DNA of 64,000 bases. Origin: Vanilla planifolia (taxonomy: Eukaryota; Streptophyta; Magnoliopsida; Asparagales; Orchidaceae). The notes under the pieces were generated by a model that did no database searches, was not told the origin of the DNA, and was given only the letters and a program-made list of their open reading frames with translations. Made by a program: the position numbers and the translations under genes. Location of the stretch: contig CM043869.1 of the NCBI GenBank assembly GCA_023846275.1, positions 37,660,737 to 37,724,736 of the forward strand. Direction: 5' to 3'. Below, in pieces: positions 39,311 to 53,299 of this stretch. Numbering within the stretch: the first letter of the stretch is position 1; every line of letters begins with the position of its first letter.

Positions 39311-42289
39311 GGTAAGACTGTATGATAAAAATATTTGAGCAACGAAATATAATAAATTTTTTTAATGTTTTTGAGAATTATTTGTAATAATGTTTGTAAA
39401 TGTCTTTGATATAAAAAAATAAATAGTTTTGTGCAATGTGAAAGAATAGAAAGAACAAAGCAAAGTGATGAACTATTAAAGCTTTAGATAGGAAATTGAA
39501 TAATTATTAATAAAATGTAATGAAACTTTTGCAGAAGTAAAAAAGAAGAGATAAAAGAAAAGGTAAGATAGTTGGAGATAGAGTAATCAAATAAGCAAAA
39601 GTAAATAACCATTATGTAAGCATGTTAAACTATTTAAATACTTAGAATATCATTATGGAATGTATATGATAAGAGTATTTTGCAAGGTATGGAATCATTT
39701 GCATATATTCCAATTTATGAAAGTTTGTCATTATTATGGAATCATTTGTATATGTACAAATTTATGAAAGTTTATGTCATTATTATAATATATACATATA
39801 TGTATAAATGTATAGGTGTTATGAAAATATTATTATAAGATAACAATGAAATAAAAATAAAAGAAAAAAAATAATAAAATCATGAGAAAGAAGTAGTTGG
39901 AATGTGACAATATTTACTTTGTTACCTTATCTTATAGATAACTTGTATATGAAAGAAAATTATCACCCTATTGTTTCATCTAAATAATAAAATGAATTAT
40001 AAAATGGTTCTTATTCTATCTAATAAAAGAGTTTTTTCTATAATGATTAAGTTTTTTTTTCGTCTTTTAGTTTATTGTTTGTGAATCTTTAGAGATAAAG
40101 AGAAGAAGAAAATGATGTTATTTGGTGATTTGGTTTGAATTTAAATTTGAACTAAACCTTATCTTTTTTTAGATATATCTTGTTTTCTTATTATTTTTTT
40201 AAATGGGTTTTTTATTTTTGACTATTTGCCATTATTTCTATTTGATTTTATGATAAATTTCTTATTTCTTATCTTCCCTTAAATAAAAGATATTGTTTTT
40301 GACAAATTACTTAAAAAGTCTTTATATTATCTTATTTTATTCTTAATTATTAAAATAATATAGTTCTTTGGTTATCTTTTAATAACAAATTCTAAATAGA
40401 TTTTGTTTTTTTCTGTATTAAAACGATTATTTTCACAAAAATTACTTGTATGAGATATTTTATTGTTGATATTTAATTAATCCATTTCCTCTCATTTAGA
40501 TAGTTTGGATTATATATATTTAAGTTATTCTTATAAATAATAAAGGTTATTTAGCTCAATCAAATTTGCTAATTATAATTTTTGTTTTAATCTTATTACA
40601 ACCATTATCAAGTTAAAAGTAACGATCAATCGACTAGCGCCATAAGCTATGCATATAATCCCAATCGTTTTAGTTGATGTTTTCATCAATCATTAGCATC
40701 ATATCTATTCAAAAATAACACAATGTTGTTTATGATGTAACTTGCTTTTAAACATTCTATTTGTTAAAAAACACAACATTCTTACTCACTTTTTCTTTTA
40801 AAGAAGTATTTTTATGTTGCAAAATGTTTATTAGTACACTTAAGGTTTTCTTTGTCTATTATATTCTCACATTCTCTTATTGTTTTGTGTCTTTATATAT
40901 ATTAAGAGTGATAAAAAAACAATCTCATTAACAATTACACTAATGAGTGAAAGGTATTATTTTTTTAGAAAATTATCCCTAATTATTTTGCACCAAACAA
41001 TTGATTACAAGATGTAGCAAAAGTTATAGAATAAAGTATTTTTGCATGATTCAACAAAACATATTTTCTCATTATTATTAATGAAGGCCCAATTAGTCAA
41101 TGCATTTTATTTTTCTTTAAAAATTAGTCAATGCATTTTATTTATCATATGATGACTTCACTTTTATAATAAAATAAATTAAGAATAATTATAGACCACT
41201 AGAATATAACAACCTCATACAACTTGGGAAAAACACTATTCACAAAGATTGTTTTAATTCAAACGTTTTTGTTTAGGAAGTCAAATCATGATGTACTAAT
41301 CTTTCAGTAGGTCTAAAGAGAAGTTTTCAACCCAAATTTTTATAATTTATTTTGATTATTTATATGCTTATTTGATATTAATTTTAAATGATAATTAAAT
41401 TTTATATTGTAATTTCATCTTTACAAACAAGTTCAAGTAAAGATTTATCAAACTTTATTATATATATTTTTTATCACAGGAAAGTGTTAAGAAAACGTTT
41501 AAAAACAACGACGCGTTCACCGAAACCAACGGCAGGACATGGAGATGCTTTTTAATGCATTGTATAACGGGAAAAACATGTCAATTGATCAAAAGTTAGG
41601 GTCAATCACGTCCACACTTAGTCCAAAAGCGTCAGTCTTATTCACATACGTATCGTGGTTCGTCACGACTGAAATGAGATACCTGGACAAATGTTACTCG
41701 ACAACTCTTCCAGAAGTATTCATTAAATTATAAATTAAAAGTATTTAAAAATAAATACGAGTTATAATGATTTTTATTTTTAACATAAAATACATTGTAA
41801 TAAAAAGTTTAAGATAATTATTAGAAAAATATTCAAATTTAGTTCGATTAAAATATTTATTTATTTGAATTTTTTTTTTTTTTTTTGGCTTGCATGTTAC
41901 AGCTTGCACAGAGATGAATAATCTATTCCATAATTAACAACTATGTATGGAACACCCATAATGATGATGCTCGTGATACCTATTTTTTTAACGGTGGCGC
42001 GTCCCATACCGAAACGGCAACACAAATTACGGTGGAACCCAGAAGTTCGAACTGCGCCGACGACCGCGCTCGTTTCTGCCCACAAACCATTCAAAACCCG
42101 GTCCGGTTTCCTTGGGCTCCAGAACGTCCGATCACCAATAGATTCATTCCAGAACTGACCGCAACCTGTTCTGTTTACCGGTCAAAACTGCAATATTTGG
42201 GCCACTTACAATCCTAGGAATCCTCTCGTCGCCGCCGCCGGGCTTAAAGAGCCAATGGGTCCACAAAAAATAAACCGGAGTTCTTTCCT

Positions 42290-42456
42290 CTGCCCCGGTT
42301 TCCGTGGTTTTATAGTCTTGCCAGTAGCCGACCCACGGGTTTTCCCTTCCTCCATAACCGGTTTAAAAACCCCCTCCTCTCCACCCCAATCTCCACACAA
42401 TTTCTAAAACTTCCTCTTACTTCTTCAGATCTTCCTTTCGTTGATTCCTAGCATCA
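42290..42456 (+). promoter_or_regulatory. Core promoter and leader of pyruvate decarboxylase
   Basis: A TATA-like TTTATAG at 42308-42314 lies about 143 bp before the start codon, followed by a pyrimidine-rich leader (CTCCTCTCCACC, TTCCTCTTACTTCTTC) typical of plant 5' UTRs. A second AT-rich candidate, GGTTTAAAAACC near 42359, is closer. I cannot decide between them from sequence alone. Confidence 0.4.
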
Positions 42457-44582
42457 ATGGAGACTACTGTGGGATCGGTTGACGGTGCGGCAAAGACGCC
42501 CGGGAATGGCGTAGTGGGTGGGGCGCCGGCAGCTCCGTGCCACCCGCTGGCGCCTGCGGCTCCGACGGGGGAGGCGACACTTGGCCGACACCTTGCACGT
42601 CGGCTGGTCCAGATCGGCGTCAGGGACGTGTTCACCGTACCGGGCGACTTCAATCTCACCCTCCTCGACCATCTCATCGCCGAGCCTGGGCTCAACAACA
42701 TCGGGTGTTGCAACGAGTTGAACGCCGGGTACGCCTCCGACGGCTATGCCCGCTCGAACGGAGTCGGCGCCTGCGTGGTGACCTTCACTGTTGGCGGTCT
42801 TAGCGTTCTCAATGCCATCGCCGGTGCATACAGCGAGAATCTCCCGGTTATATGCATCGTCGGCGGCCCTAATACGAACGATTATGGGACCAATCGGATT
42901 TTGCATCACACCATCGGCCTCCCGGATTTTTCCCAGGAGCTTCGATGCTTTCAGACAGTCACCTGCTTTCAGGTACGATTTCATATCGACCGCATCTTTT
43001 TTAATGATTTTTTAGAAATCTTGTCTCGATCTTTGGAGAGCGTTTCGTAGGCTGTCGTTAATCATTTGGAAGATGCACACGATCTCATCGACACCGCCGT
43101 CTCCACCGCTCTCAAGGAAAGCAAGCCAGTATACATCAGCATCAGTTGCAACCTTCCCGGGATTCCCCATCCAACCTTCAGCCACGAGCCGGTCCCGTTT
43201 TACTTGTCTCCCCGGTTAGAAATTTCTCACCGTTTCTTCCACTTTCATCCTTGTACTTCTGGTTCCCAACAAAGTGTACCTCAAATCTTAAACAGCGCAC
43301 GGCTAAATTCGTCTTCTTTTTCCCCTTGTCGACGTCCAAAAAAATAATTAAGAACTGACTCATCCCTTCTTATGGCCAGATTGAGCAATCAGATGGGACT
43401 GGAGTGCGCAGTTGAGGCAACCGCTGCCTTCCTTAACAAGGCGGTGAAACCAGTGTTAGTGGGCGGGCCGAAGCTGAGGGTAGCGAAGGCGGGGAAGGCC
43501 TTCACCGAACTTGCCGATGCCTGTGGCTATCCCGTGGCTGTGATGCCGTCGGCAAAGGGCTTGGTCCCCGAAAACATCCCGAGATTCATCGGAACCTATT
43601 GGGGCGCGGTCAGCACCGCCTTCTGCGCCGAAATTGTGGAATCCGCCGATGCTTACCTCTTTGCTGGGCCGATCTTCAACGACTACAGCTCCGTCGGTTA
43701 CTCTCTCCTCCTCAAGAAGGAGAAGGCCATAATAGTCCAGCCGGATCGTGTGGTGGTGGGCAACGGCCCGGCCTTTGGTTGCATTCTCATGAAGGATTTC
43801 CTCCAAGCCTTGGCCAAGCGACTCAATAAGAACACCACCGCCCACGAGAACTACTGCAGGATCTTTGTGCCCGATGGCCACCCCCTCCAGTGCCAGCCCA
43901 ATGAACCTCTCCGCGTAAACGTGCTGTTCAAACACATACAGAGCATGCTCTCCAGCTCCACCGCCGTGATCGCCGAGACCGGCGACTCGTGGTTCAATTG
44001 CCAGAAGCTGAAGCTGCCGGAGGGCTGCGGGTACGAGTTCCAGATGCAGTATGGCTCCATCGGTTGGTCCGTCGGAGCTACTCTCGGCTACGCCCAGGCC
44101 GCCAAAGATAAACGCATCATCGCCTGCATTGGCGATGGAAGCTTTCAGGTACTCTAAATCTACAAATTTGCACTTTGTTAAAGTTTTCCATGTTGTAATG
44201 AACTATTATGTTCTTGGTCCAGGTGACGGCCCAGGATGTGTCGACCATGATCAGGTGCGGACAGAACACCATCATCTTCCTCATCAACAACGGTGGCTAC
44301 ACAATTGAGGTGGAGATCCACGACGGGCCATACAATGTGATTAAGAACTGGAACTACACGGGACTGGTGGATGCCATCCACAACGGGGAAGGTAATTGCT
44401 GGACGACCAAGGTAAGGTACGAGGAGGAGCTGAAGGAAGCGATTGAGACGGCCACCGGAGAGAAGAAGGACTGCCTCTGCTTCATTGAGGTCATAGTGCA
44501 CAAGGATGATACCAGTAAAGAGCTTCTTGAATGGGGGTCGAGGGTTTCCAACGCCAACAGCAGGCCCCCAAATCCACAATAA
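42457..44582 (+). CDS. PDC: Pyruvate decarboxylase
   Basis: Thiamine-diphosphate and Mg-dependent enzyme that converts pyruvate to acetaldehyde and CO2 in the cytosol, the first step of ethanol fermentation. It supports plants in low oxygen and feeds acetaldehyde metabolism in pollen and fruit. Four exons: 42457-42972, 43051-43214, 43380-44148 and 44223-44582, all with GT/AG borders and consistent phases (0, 2, 0), giving 602 residues, normal for plant PDC. The catalytic Glu is E87 in [10 protein letters not shown]. The His pair H150-H151 is in RILHHTIG. The cofactor motif starts at GDGSFQ (478-483) and ends at INN (504-506), split by the last intron. The first 40 residues are a variable Gly/Ala/Pro-rich extension without a clear transit peptide. 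Codons are strongly G/C-ending, unlike the AT-rich flanks. The frame is intact; very high confidence. Confidence 0.97.
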
Positions 44583-47500
44583 ATTCTAAACGTCAAACGA
44601 ACGCTTCTCATCTTCTTCATCGAGTTTGTGGCCCATTTTACTTGTTATGCTAATTAATAATTTCCTCTTTTAGGGTATTGTACCTGTGTTTGGAGTGCAG
44701 TTTTGCTGCTCAAGTGAGGTCAAATCTTTGAAAAATTTGTCAGTTTAGAAATAAAATTTGAAAATTATTTTTAAAAGAAATAAAATCTTGATCAAATATG
44801 GTTTTTTATTGCTAAAATTGCTATCTTTTTGAATTTATAAAAGGAATTTTTCGAGAAGACTAAAGCTGCTTTCTAAAAGGTCAAAAAGAGGAGGAGAAAG
44901 CATATTTGTGCAGCATTTTCATTTCCTCGGCTCAATCAAATTAGACTTTGGTGGTAAATCTTTATTCTTTTGAAGTTATTTGCGTTAAAATTTAATTCCA
45001 AATAGATTAAAAATAGTTCATCTCCAACATTTAAAGAAATTTTATCTTTGTTGAATGATAAAGTTTCAAGTTGATTTGAAATGCTTTCCAATGACTTTTA
45101 AGCCCTAAAACTGATGCGATTTGGGAGTGCATTTGACCTACTTTACGTAAAAGACTTGAACATATACTTTAGATGTATAGATTAAAAGCTATTAGAATTT
45201 TAAAATTCGTGCAAATCGTTCAAACCCACTAAAATGTGGGATTTTGCATAGGAAAGTTCTTTGAATTTCTAATGAAACCAAATGTTTTTTGATTTTAAAA
45301 GACCATTTGCTAACATCTTACAAAATTAGAAAATGAAATATCTTTTGTTGATTTTAATTTGATTATAATAATAAAATTCATTACATATACACGATATAGA
45401 CAATCATATTGATCAAGAGTTATCATTTATATATAATGAATATGACAATAAAATTTATTATAAAAAATAAATAATACTACTAAATACATTCACTATGTTG
45501 TTAAATTACAAAATGGATGTTGCAAAGTTATGTTTTTTTTCTTTTCTCAAATTCTCTCTTTTTTTATGAATTTAAAAGGATAAAGAAACGTTAAATGCAT
45601 TCATTGGAATTGATCTTGATGATAAGCTTAATAAAAAAAATATATTAAAATTACTTATAAAGAGATCTAAAAAGATATTTACTTGATTTATGAACAAGTA
45701 AGTAATACCATTGATAATAAGTTTTTATGCATAATACAATCAAGCAATTGTATGAGCTTATGACATGAGAAAGTTATTCTTGGTCTAGCTAAATGAGATT
45801 TCGATCCAATGCCCCTCCTTTTGTTCCATTAAAAATTGATTCTTTCATTATGCTCAGGTAAATCGTTTATTGAGACAATCTCATTGGCACATTTGGTACT
45901 ATCTTTTTGCTTATTAGTTTTTTAGTTATAATATACATAGTCACATCCTCTAACTTCATGCATTTTTTCTTGTCCATTTTGTTCTATTCTTTTTTGTTTT
46001 TCATTAATATTTTTGTTTTTTTAAATCAAAACAAAAGATATAAGAGGTTCATATAATATTATTCCTTGATTATTCAATTCAATAACATTAATATTATATT
46101 GATGAATTTAAGTAGATATATTGTACATATTTTTAGACATTCTAAACTTAAGAAAATTTAACATTATAAGTTCCTCAAACTAATGTTATGAATAATATAT
46201 ATCTCACCTATTGTATAACCTTTTTTTATATGTACATATCATTTCATGGTCTATTTCAAATAAACCATTTTATAAGATTTCAAAATGATAATTTTGTAAA
46301 TCTTATACATGATTATATGCAATTATTTTGATGTCATAATTTTCAATTCTTTTTATATTACTAAATTTAGTAAGAACAAAACATCAGAAACTAACAATTT
46401 TTGTTTGACGTATTTTATAATTACCACTACCAAATGTTTCTAGCATTATAACTTTAGTTGTCAAGTTAATAATCACAAATATGATCAATTATGTAAGGTT
46501 CATTATCATAATAATATCAATTCATAAGATTTTCTAGCAATCTAATATTGATTGTCAACCATAACAATTCAAACCAAAAGAGTTTTATGAAAACTTCTAT
46601 CAAATAATGTAAAAATCTAGCCCACAAAGGAGATCTCTAAGTTCAAAGTTAACAAAAAAAAAATAATTCTAGATAAATGATGCCTCTCATAAAATCTACA
46701 TTTTTTAAAGGAGACAAGATTATATTTTTTGAAGAGATGATCGAGGCATGAATATGATAAGATAACTAAATGAACGACATAAATCAATATAAGTCATCTT
46801 GTAAATGGTATCTCATACATCAAACAATTCTATAAGTCTTATGGTGTTTTATTTTAACTTATAAATTGATAATAATTATAAAAAGATTTAAACAAAATTT
46901 CACACGTGATTCTATTTCCAAGTTTGCTTTTTTTTCATAGAAATTAACATTAGAAGCAATAGGCGAGTCATTGAACATTTCTAATGTTAAATGAGTATAA
47001 TACATTTTATACTATTGTTATCACATAAATAGAACTTAGTAATTGAGAATGCAACACTATTAATTCTATCAAACTTTTCATATCAATAGATTTCTACTTA
47101 ATACTTTTTCTTATTTTATTTTCAAAATAATTCTTATAGACTAATCTAACAATTTGTCTTACACATTATTATTAGACTTGATTAAATTTTTTATGCATTC
47201 ACTTGACTTTGGGCATTTTTATTACACTAATAGGAGGTACACAGGATGGATGAGTTTTTCCACGATTATTCTCACATTATACACGTTATTTTAGTGATTT
47301 AATTAATGGTATTTATCTTTTTTATTATATACAAAATTAATTTAAAATAACTTATCAAATTCTTAAATGATTTATGTATGAAAATTAGAGATCCCTTCAT
47401 AACTGGATGTATTGAATTTACCCACATATCTTATTATGATTTTTTTGGAGTACAAACCTGAATGTCATGATTCTAAAAAAATAAAAATTTATGCAAATAA

Positions 47501-47870
47501 AAATTATAATCGAAAATTGTTACTGCAAATAAGCTTCAATCATGAAAATGGAGCCTTTTGAGATTAAAGTTTTTGTCACAAATGTTCTTTTAATTAATAA
47601 TTAAAACTATCAAACTAAAAAAAAAATACTTTTGCTAAACCCAAACTTAAAACTTTGATATATAAAGAACAAGGCTTTCTTTGTTACAACCTCATAAAAT
47701 CTATTAATAGATATTAAACTATCACTTTATATTCATAATTATTATATATTTTTTAATTTTTTAAAATTCTATATATTTATATTACTTATTCTAATTTGAT
47801 GACTTGTGTTCTCCTCTCATTTTGTTTTCACCTGAACAGTCAACCGGCGCGTCTTCCGAGTTCTCACGGC
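44583..47870. other. Gene-free AT-rich intergenic region
   Basis: Pyruvate decarboxylase 3' flank followed by about 3 kb of AT-rich DNA with no frame above 60 codons and no recognisable element. Nothing further can be supported until the promoter of the calmodulin-like gene near 47820. Confidence 0.5.
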
Positions 47871-47953
47871 CGATGTGACCGTCGCCGTACCCCGCAGGCT
47901 CCCTCTCTGTGCGTCTCTCTTGCTCGAAAAACAGGTAAACAGTAAATCCTGCC

Positions 47954-47960
47954 TATATGA
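47954..47960 (+). promoter_or_regulatory. TATA-like box of the calmodulin-like gene
   Basis: TATATGA lies 80 bp before the ATG at 48040, a plausible spacing for a short leader. If it is used, the upstream in-frame GTG at 47875 cannot be the start, which supports the 154-residue model. Confidence 0.4.
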
Positions 47961-48039
47961 ACAATTCAGGCACTGCAGCATCACCCATCTTCTTCACTTG
48001 CAACACTCGCTAGTTCCCGCATTTCGTTCCTTTTCAAGC

Positions 48040-48504
48040 ATGAAGCAATCCCCTGTTTCCGTCGCCATAAGCAGAGACGACTTGAAGCGGCTCTTCACTC
48101 ACTTCGATGCCAACGGAGACAGCAAAATCTCTTCCTCCGAGCTGCAGGTTCTCATGAACACCATCGGGGAAGAGCTGACCTCACAGAAAGCCGAGGCCAT
48201 GCTCCAAGTTGCCGACACGGATGGGGACGGGCTGTTGGACATGGAAGAGTTCATGACCATGGCAGGATTCATGGATGGGGAGGAAGAGATCATAGACCCA
48301 GAAGAGAAACACCTGAGGGAAGCGTTCAGGTTGTACGAGCAGGACGGCCAAGGTTGCATCACAGCGAGGAGCCTTAAGCGGATGCTCAGCCGCTTGGGCT
48401 CCTCGAGGCCAGTGGAGGAGTGTCGGTCGATGATTTCTCCGTTTGATCTCAACGGAGATGGAGTCCTCTGCTTCGACGAGTTCAGAGCAATGATGATGCT
48501 CTGA
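48040..48504 (+). CDS. Calmodulin-like EF-hand calcium sensor (CML)
   Basis: Intronless gene for a 154-residue calcium sensor, predicted to bind Ca2+ and then target proteins in the cytosol or nucleus. Four EF-hand positions are visible. EF1 ([12 protein letters not shown]), EF2 ([12 protein letters not shown]) and EF4 ([12 protein letters not shown]) have canonical loops with acidic residues at positions 1, 3 or 5, and 12. EF3 ([12 protein letters not shown]) lacks the first Asp and the final Glu, so it probably does not bind calcium. Length and a short N-terminus before EF1 fit the plant CML family rather than calmodulin itself (149 residues, four good loops). The open frame extends upstream to 47875, but the first ATG is at 48040, at [15 protein letters not shown], the normal start for this family. 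GC-rich codon use. Family certain; the exact CML number cannot be assigned. Confidence 0.93.
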   Translation: MKQSPVSVAISRDDLKRLFTHFDANGDSKISSSELQVLMNTIGEELTSQKAEAMLQVADTDGDGLLDMEEFMTMAGFMDGEEEIIDPEEKHLREAFRLYEQDGQGCITARSLKRMLSRLGSSRPVEECRSMISPFDLNGDGVLCFDEFRAMMML

Positions 48505-51500
48505 TGTTTCTCTACATTTGCTTGCTCTGTTTCTGACAAAAGCTGTTTCTTTGTTTCATGAATGAATTCTATTGTTTATTCGTCATCAAGAAGAGCACCT
48601 ATAACACAGTTAAACACTGGAACAGTTCTCATTCACCAACAAATTGTTCTATTTCATCTCAATCCGAGTTCGACAGGACTTGTTTATCAATTGGAATTTG
48701 ATTCAAGGAAGAAATAGTAGATCTTCAGTGTTTTACTCAAATTCTTGGTCATAAATAACTTAACAAAATTTTTCATATCAAATATATTAATTCATAACAT
48801 ATGTTTTAAGTTGATTAGTCCGGTGGATTCTACAAACATCGGCCCAAAAGTGTCTACAACATCTAGCTAGAGGACTACACAAATCATTAGCTCAAAATAG
48901 CCTATAATATTAAGACAAAAGACCCTACAAAACTTTGAGCCATAAGAGCTTAGAAATCACTAGCCAAAAGATTGATACATGATCCAATACAATATCCCAA
49001 CATTGAGACAAAGTACCAAAGTAAAAAGGTTCAAAATAAAAAATTATTAAAAAATAATTCAATTAAGAAGCACACTATGATGTAATAAAATAATACAAGA
49101 ATGATTTTTAACTTAGCTTAAGTATGAATTGAAGGAAGACATGATTAAAATGACATGTAAGCTTGAATCTCATAGCCTTACATTACACTTATCTTTACTA
49201 TATTGATCTCTAAGTAAAATTTCTTCTAAATGATGTGTAAATGTGTACTTATCCTTTTATAAAATGTTTGCATCCCTTTATATAAACATTTACAAACCCA
49301 CCAATGGCTCTAAAAATCCCCCAAATTACTACAATCAATTTTAATGAATCCAATCAAACTAGTTATTACACATAGTTCAGGTACTAATTATATTTTTTTA
49401 ATTGAATATTACTATAATATGATATTCACATATACACACATCATTTGACCATCTAGACCTATCTAACTACTCTTTGTTACTCTTAATATATGATTATACA
49501 TATACAATAAGAACAATCATATTACATAATGTCGTTCAATGTCTTATCCTAAAGTTCATTTCCCTAGTTTTAAGTGAAATGTACAAGCATGATATTCAAT
49601 ATTGTATTGTATAAAGCAGTTTAGCTCTTAACATGATCAAGTTTGAGTTTATGCCTCATTGGTTTGACATACTTCTTACAAGTACAATAACCATGATTGT
49701 ACTATATAAAGTGGTTTAGCTTTGAAAATTTCTAAAGGTCGTCTTAGAACTCTTCGATTTTATAGAAATTTTAGAAATACACAAGCAATATCACGTTATT
49801 TATTCTCTAAACATAGGAAGATCATACTAGATGACATAATAATATCATACAATATGAATTTCTAGTCTTCATTACTCTATTAAATTATGATCATACTTGT
49901 ATGATGAATGATATCAAATTATACTAGTTGATTTATACTAATACTGATACAAAATCATCTAGTATGATTGTGTTTGATCCCCTAAATGAACTATTCGTAT
50001 AAGTACAATAATAATATCAAATTATATGATTACTATAGTTTTGTTTACACTCAAGACTGTGTATTTAACTCATTTTCTTTTTAACTCCAATTTAATTTAA
50101 CTTACTAAATGATGTAACATCAACTATGCTATATAATGAGAAGTAATTATAAGTTAGGGATCCAAAATGACATGAAATTGAATGGGAAAAAGGTTTTAAA
50201 AACATTTAAAATAGATTATTTGCCTTACCATATCTTAATACCTCAAGAAATTTATCATAAATCCTACTTTCTAAAACAAGTAAAGATGATGACAAAATAA
50301 TCTTCTCCTTTTATGCTCAAATTTTATGTTTCTCTTAGTATGAGTTACACTTTGTACTAAAATATGCCAATTAGCTCCTTACTTTAATATCAAGCTGTTG
50401 AATTCATTCTGTTAAGTCACTTTTGTATTTGATGAGTCAAGCCTTAATTTTTATGTTTTTTATTCTAATAGATTTGTTTAGTATAAAATATGTTTAAATA
50501 TAAAGAATAAGCAATAAACATTTAAAGATGGTGTAAGAATGGTTTTTAAAGTACCATGTTTTTCAATAAGTTTCAAAGACTACAAACATGCAAATAAAAT
50601 TTGAAAATATTTTTTATTATGAAATGAAATATTAGCTTGTTGATTACAAGGTAAATCTTCATTCATCTCATTTTGTAATCCGAACTCTCAAGTATTTTAT
50701 TTCTCAATCATTTCCTTAATTTTGAAAACATATAAGATCGTATTTTTTTATTCTTTTCTTGGTTCAAATCTTACTAAACTACATACTAATTTAAGAGATA
50801 TATGATTTTATTTTTCAATCATTGTTTCTTTGGTTAAATCCTACTAACATCTTTGTCAATTCCATTTTAAGTATTATTATTAAACCATGATTAAATAAAA
50901 AATAATTCTTTTAAAATTTTTGTATTTGAAAATAATCACCACCACATGTCAAGCTTGTACCCAAATACAAAGCTCTCAAGTTGAGCAAACCCGAAATGGC
51001 ACTCGCAAACTTCGAGTCAGGAGACAATTAGAACAAAATTAAGTTGTTGGCAATCTCGACCACTGCATTCTAAACGTGACAGAGGTAAGGCAGAGCATAG
51101 AGCCTAGCTGAAATTTAATTAAATGTACATATAGATCAGATCAGACCCATACATAACCTATATGAGTACTCTTAAATGATGTCGAAGTGCACAAGGGGGG
51201 AGCCAACACCAATTCAACTCAAATATTACACCCACACAAATCCTTATATAATGAAAATGCTTTGATAATCAATAATGTAGGACTAAATTGTTCGCTAACA
51301 TAGCACCTGACGCAAGCATAAATCATGACCATTTTAAAAGTAACTACGATTTGTCCTTCTAAAATCGTCAAATCTTTTTAGGTAAGTCTTGCACTTCTAA
51401 AAATTCAAATTCTCTTTTTTCTTAAATTTAAGCTTGTTGTATCTTATTCTATTAATCAATAAGTATATGAAATTATACAAATTTTTCAAAATTTTTCAGT

Positions 51501-51534
51501 CTCACTATATTTTGTCTTCTTTTTTTTGGGTTGG

Positions 51535-51995
51535 GCTGTAAGGTATTTACAAAAGCTCGAGTTCGATTTGATCTTCTAAAAAATTGAGTTAAGGTTGAAT
51601 TCAAAAAAGCCTAGGTTATAATTGAACAAAAAAGAACTACTAGATTGGAAGTGATTCGTAAGATAAAAATCTTAAGTTTTAACATTTTATTAGTAATATT
51701 TTTTCTTACCTCGATTGAGAGTATATGTATGTTTTAACTTAAGTTTAATCACCTAAAAATTTTAATGTCATATCTTAATTTTTATCCTCATTATTTTTAT
51801 CATATTAAAAATTAATATATATATACATATATATACATACATACATACATACATATAATCAAGGGTTTCTACAAACATAAAATCATTTTTAAGAAATAAA
51901 TATAATTCTGTAATTTGCAAAAATATTGGAAAGTCCATAATTCATGCCCCTCGTGTGGGAAGTGTGCACTCGTTTTAACTTCAATTGGCATCAAA
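51535..51995. repeat. Left copy of a diverged direct duplication (about 450 bp)
   Basis: Shares ordered blocks with 52590-53045: AAAGCTCG then GTTCGATTTGATC, then a TTTTATTAGTA block, an ACCTCGATTG block, then a TA-rich microsatellite, then ACAAACATAAAATCATTxTT and AGAAATAAATA. Order and spacing are conserved although many bases differ. The pair could be the long terminal repeats of an eroded element or a simple segmental duplication. Confidence 0.6.
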
Positions 51996-52589
51996 GGGAA
52001 TTACTTACAAATAGTGAGTTAAATCTCTATGGTGATTCTTTATTTGTGTCTACATATTAATTGTATTATTAATTCTAATAATCTATTTTTTTATTAATAT
52101 CAATTACAATATTATCATTTTACTTTATTATCAAACTACTTGATTTTGTTACAGTAATTATTTTATTTAAATGTTTAAAGATAACTTTACAAATAGTTGA
52201 TATTTGTGAAACTTTATGTGAAGGATTTTCACCATGTAGTCCTCCATTATTTAAAAGTGAATTTTTTTCAAAAATTGTTTTTAAAAATTTTATTCAAAAG
52301 ATTGATAATGATTTATAAGATATTGTTTTTCATTTTTTGTACTTTTCAAAGATAGAAGTATTAAATTAAGAGTATTATCTAATTAAATACTAAAAAATAA
52401 ATTATTTATTTTGTGCATTGCTTCAAAAAATTAGTATGAGAGTGCGTATGACTACAACTTGTTTTGAGATGATATAGAGATTAAATAGGTCGTATGGTGA
52501 AAATGAATCTCAAGGTCTTATTGATAACGAGAAGGAGATGAACCACATAAAAAAAAGAAGAGAAGAAGTGGAAGAAAATGAAAGTCTTG

Positions 52590-52859
52590 GGCAGTCTAGC
52601 ATTTGTGAAAGCTCGTGTTCGATTTGATCCTGTAAAAACCTATGTTGGGGTTAAGCTCTCAAAAGCTCGGGTTATAGTTAAACTGATATAAACTGATAGG
52701 TTGAAGGAAAACCTTAAAATAAAACCTAAAGTTATAATTTTTTATTAGTAGTGTTTTTCTCAACCTCGATTGGGAGCTGGACATATGTTCTACTTTGAAC
52801 CAAACTACTTAAAGCTTTCGGTGTCATGTGCTAGTTTTTATCTTCATTTTTAATAATAT

Positions 52860-52927
<68 letters not shown>

Positions 52928-53045
52928 TTTTTATAAATACAAAATCATTATTCAGAAATAAATACAACTCTAAAATTAACAAAATTATTTTAAAGTACAT
53001 AATTTATTTCCATATTGTTGGAATTGCATACTCGCTTTCATTTCA
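52590..53045. repeat. Right copy of the diverged direct duplication, with an expanded (AT)n tract
   Basis: Matches 51535-51995 block for block. At the position of the left copy's TA/TACA tract this copy has a perfect (AT)n run of about 60 bp (52863-52924). Distance between the copies is about 1.05 kb. The intervening DNA encodes nothing recognisable. Confidence 0.6.
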
Positions 53046-53299
53046 AATTGATCTATTTGATCTTGAGATGATAATTTGTAAAGCTTAAAGAGAAGACTAG
53101 TAAAATATTTCAATAATTTTGTTGTTATCAAACTACTACTATGACATGTAATAGACCTTATCCAATAAAAAAATGACACTTTAAGTTCACATGATCTTTA
53201 TCCTCTAATTCTTTTAATGATTTAACCAAGAACTATTTAAAAATGCATTTATATTTTAATCTTATTTGTTCATACAAAACTTTTGCATACATAAAATAA

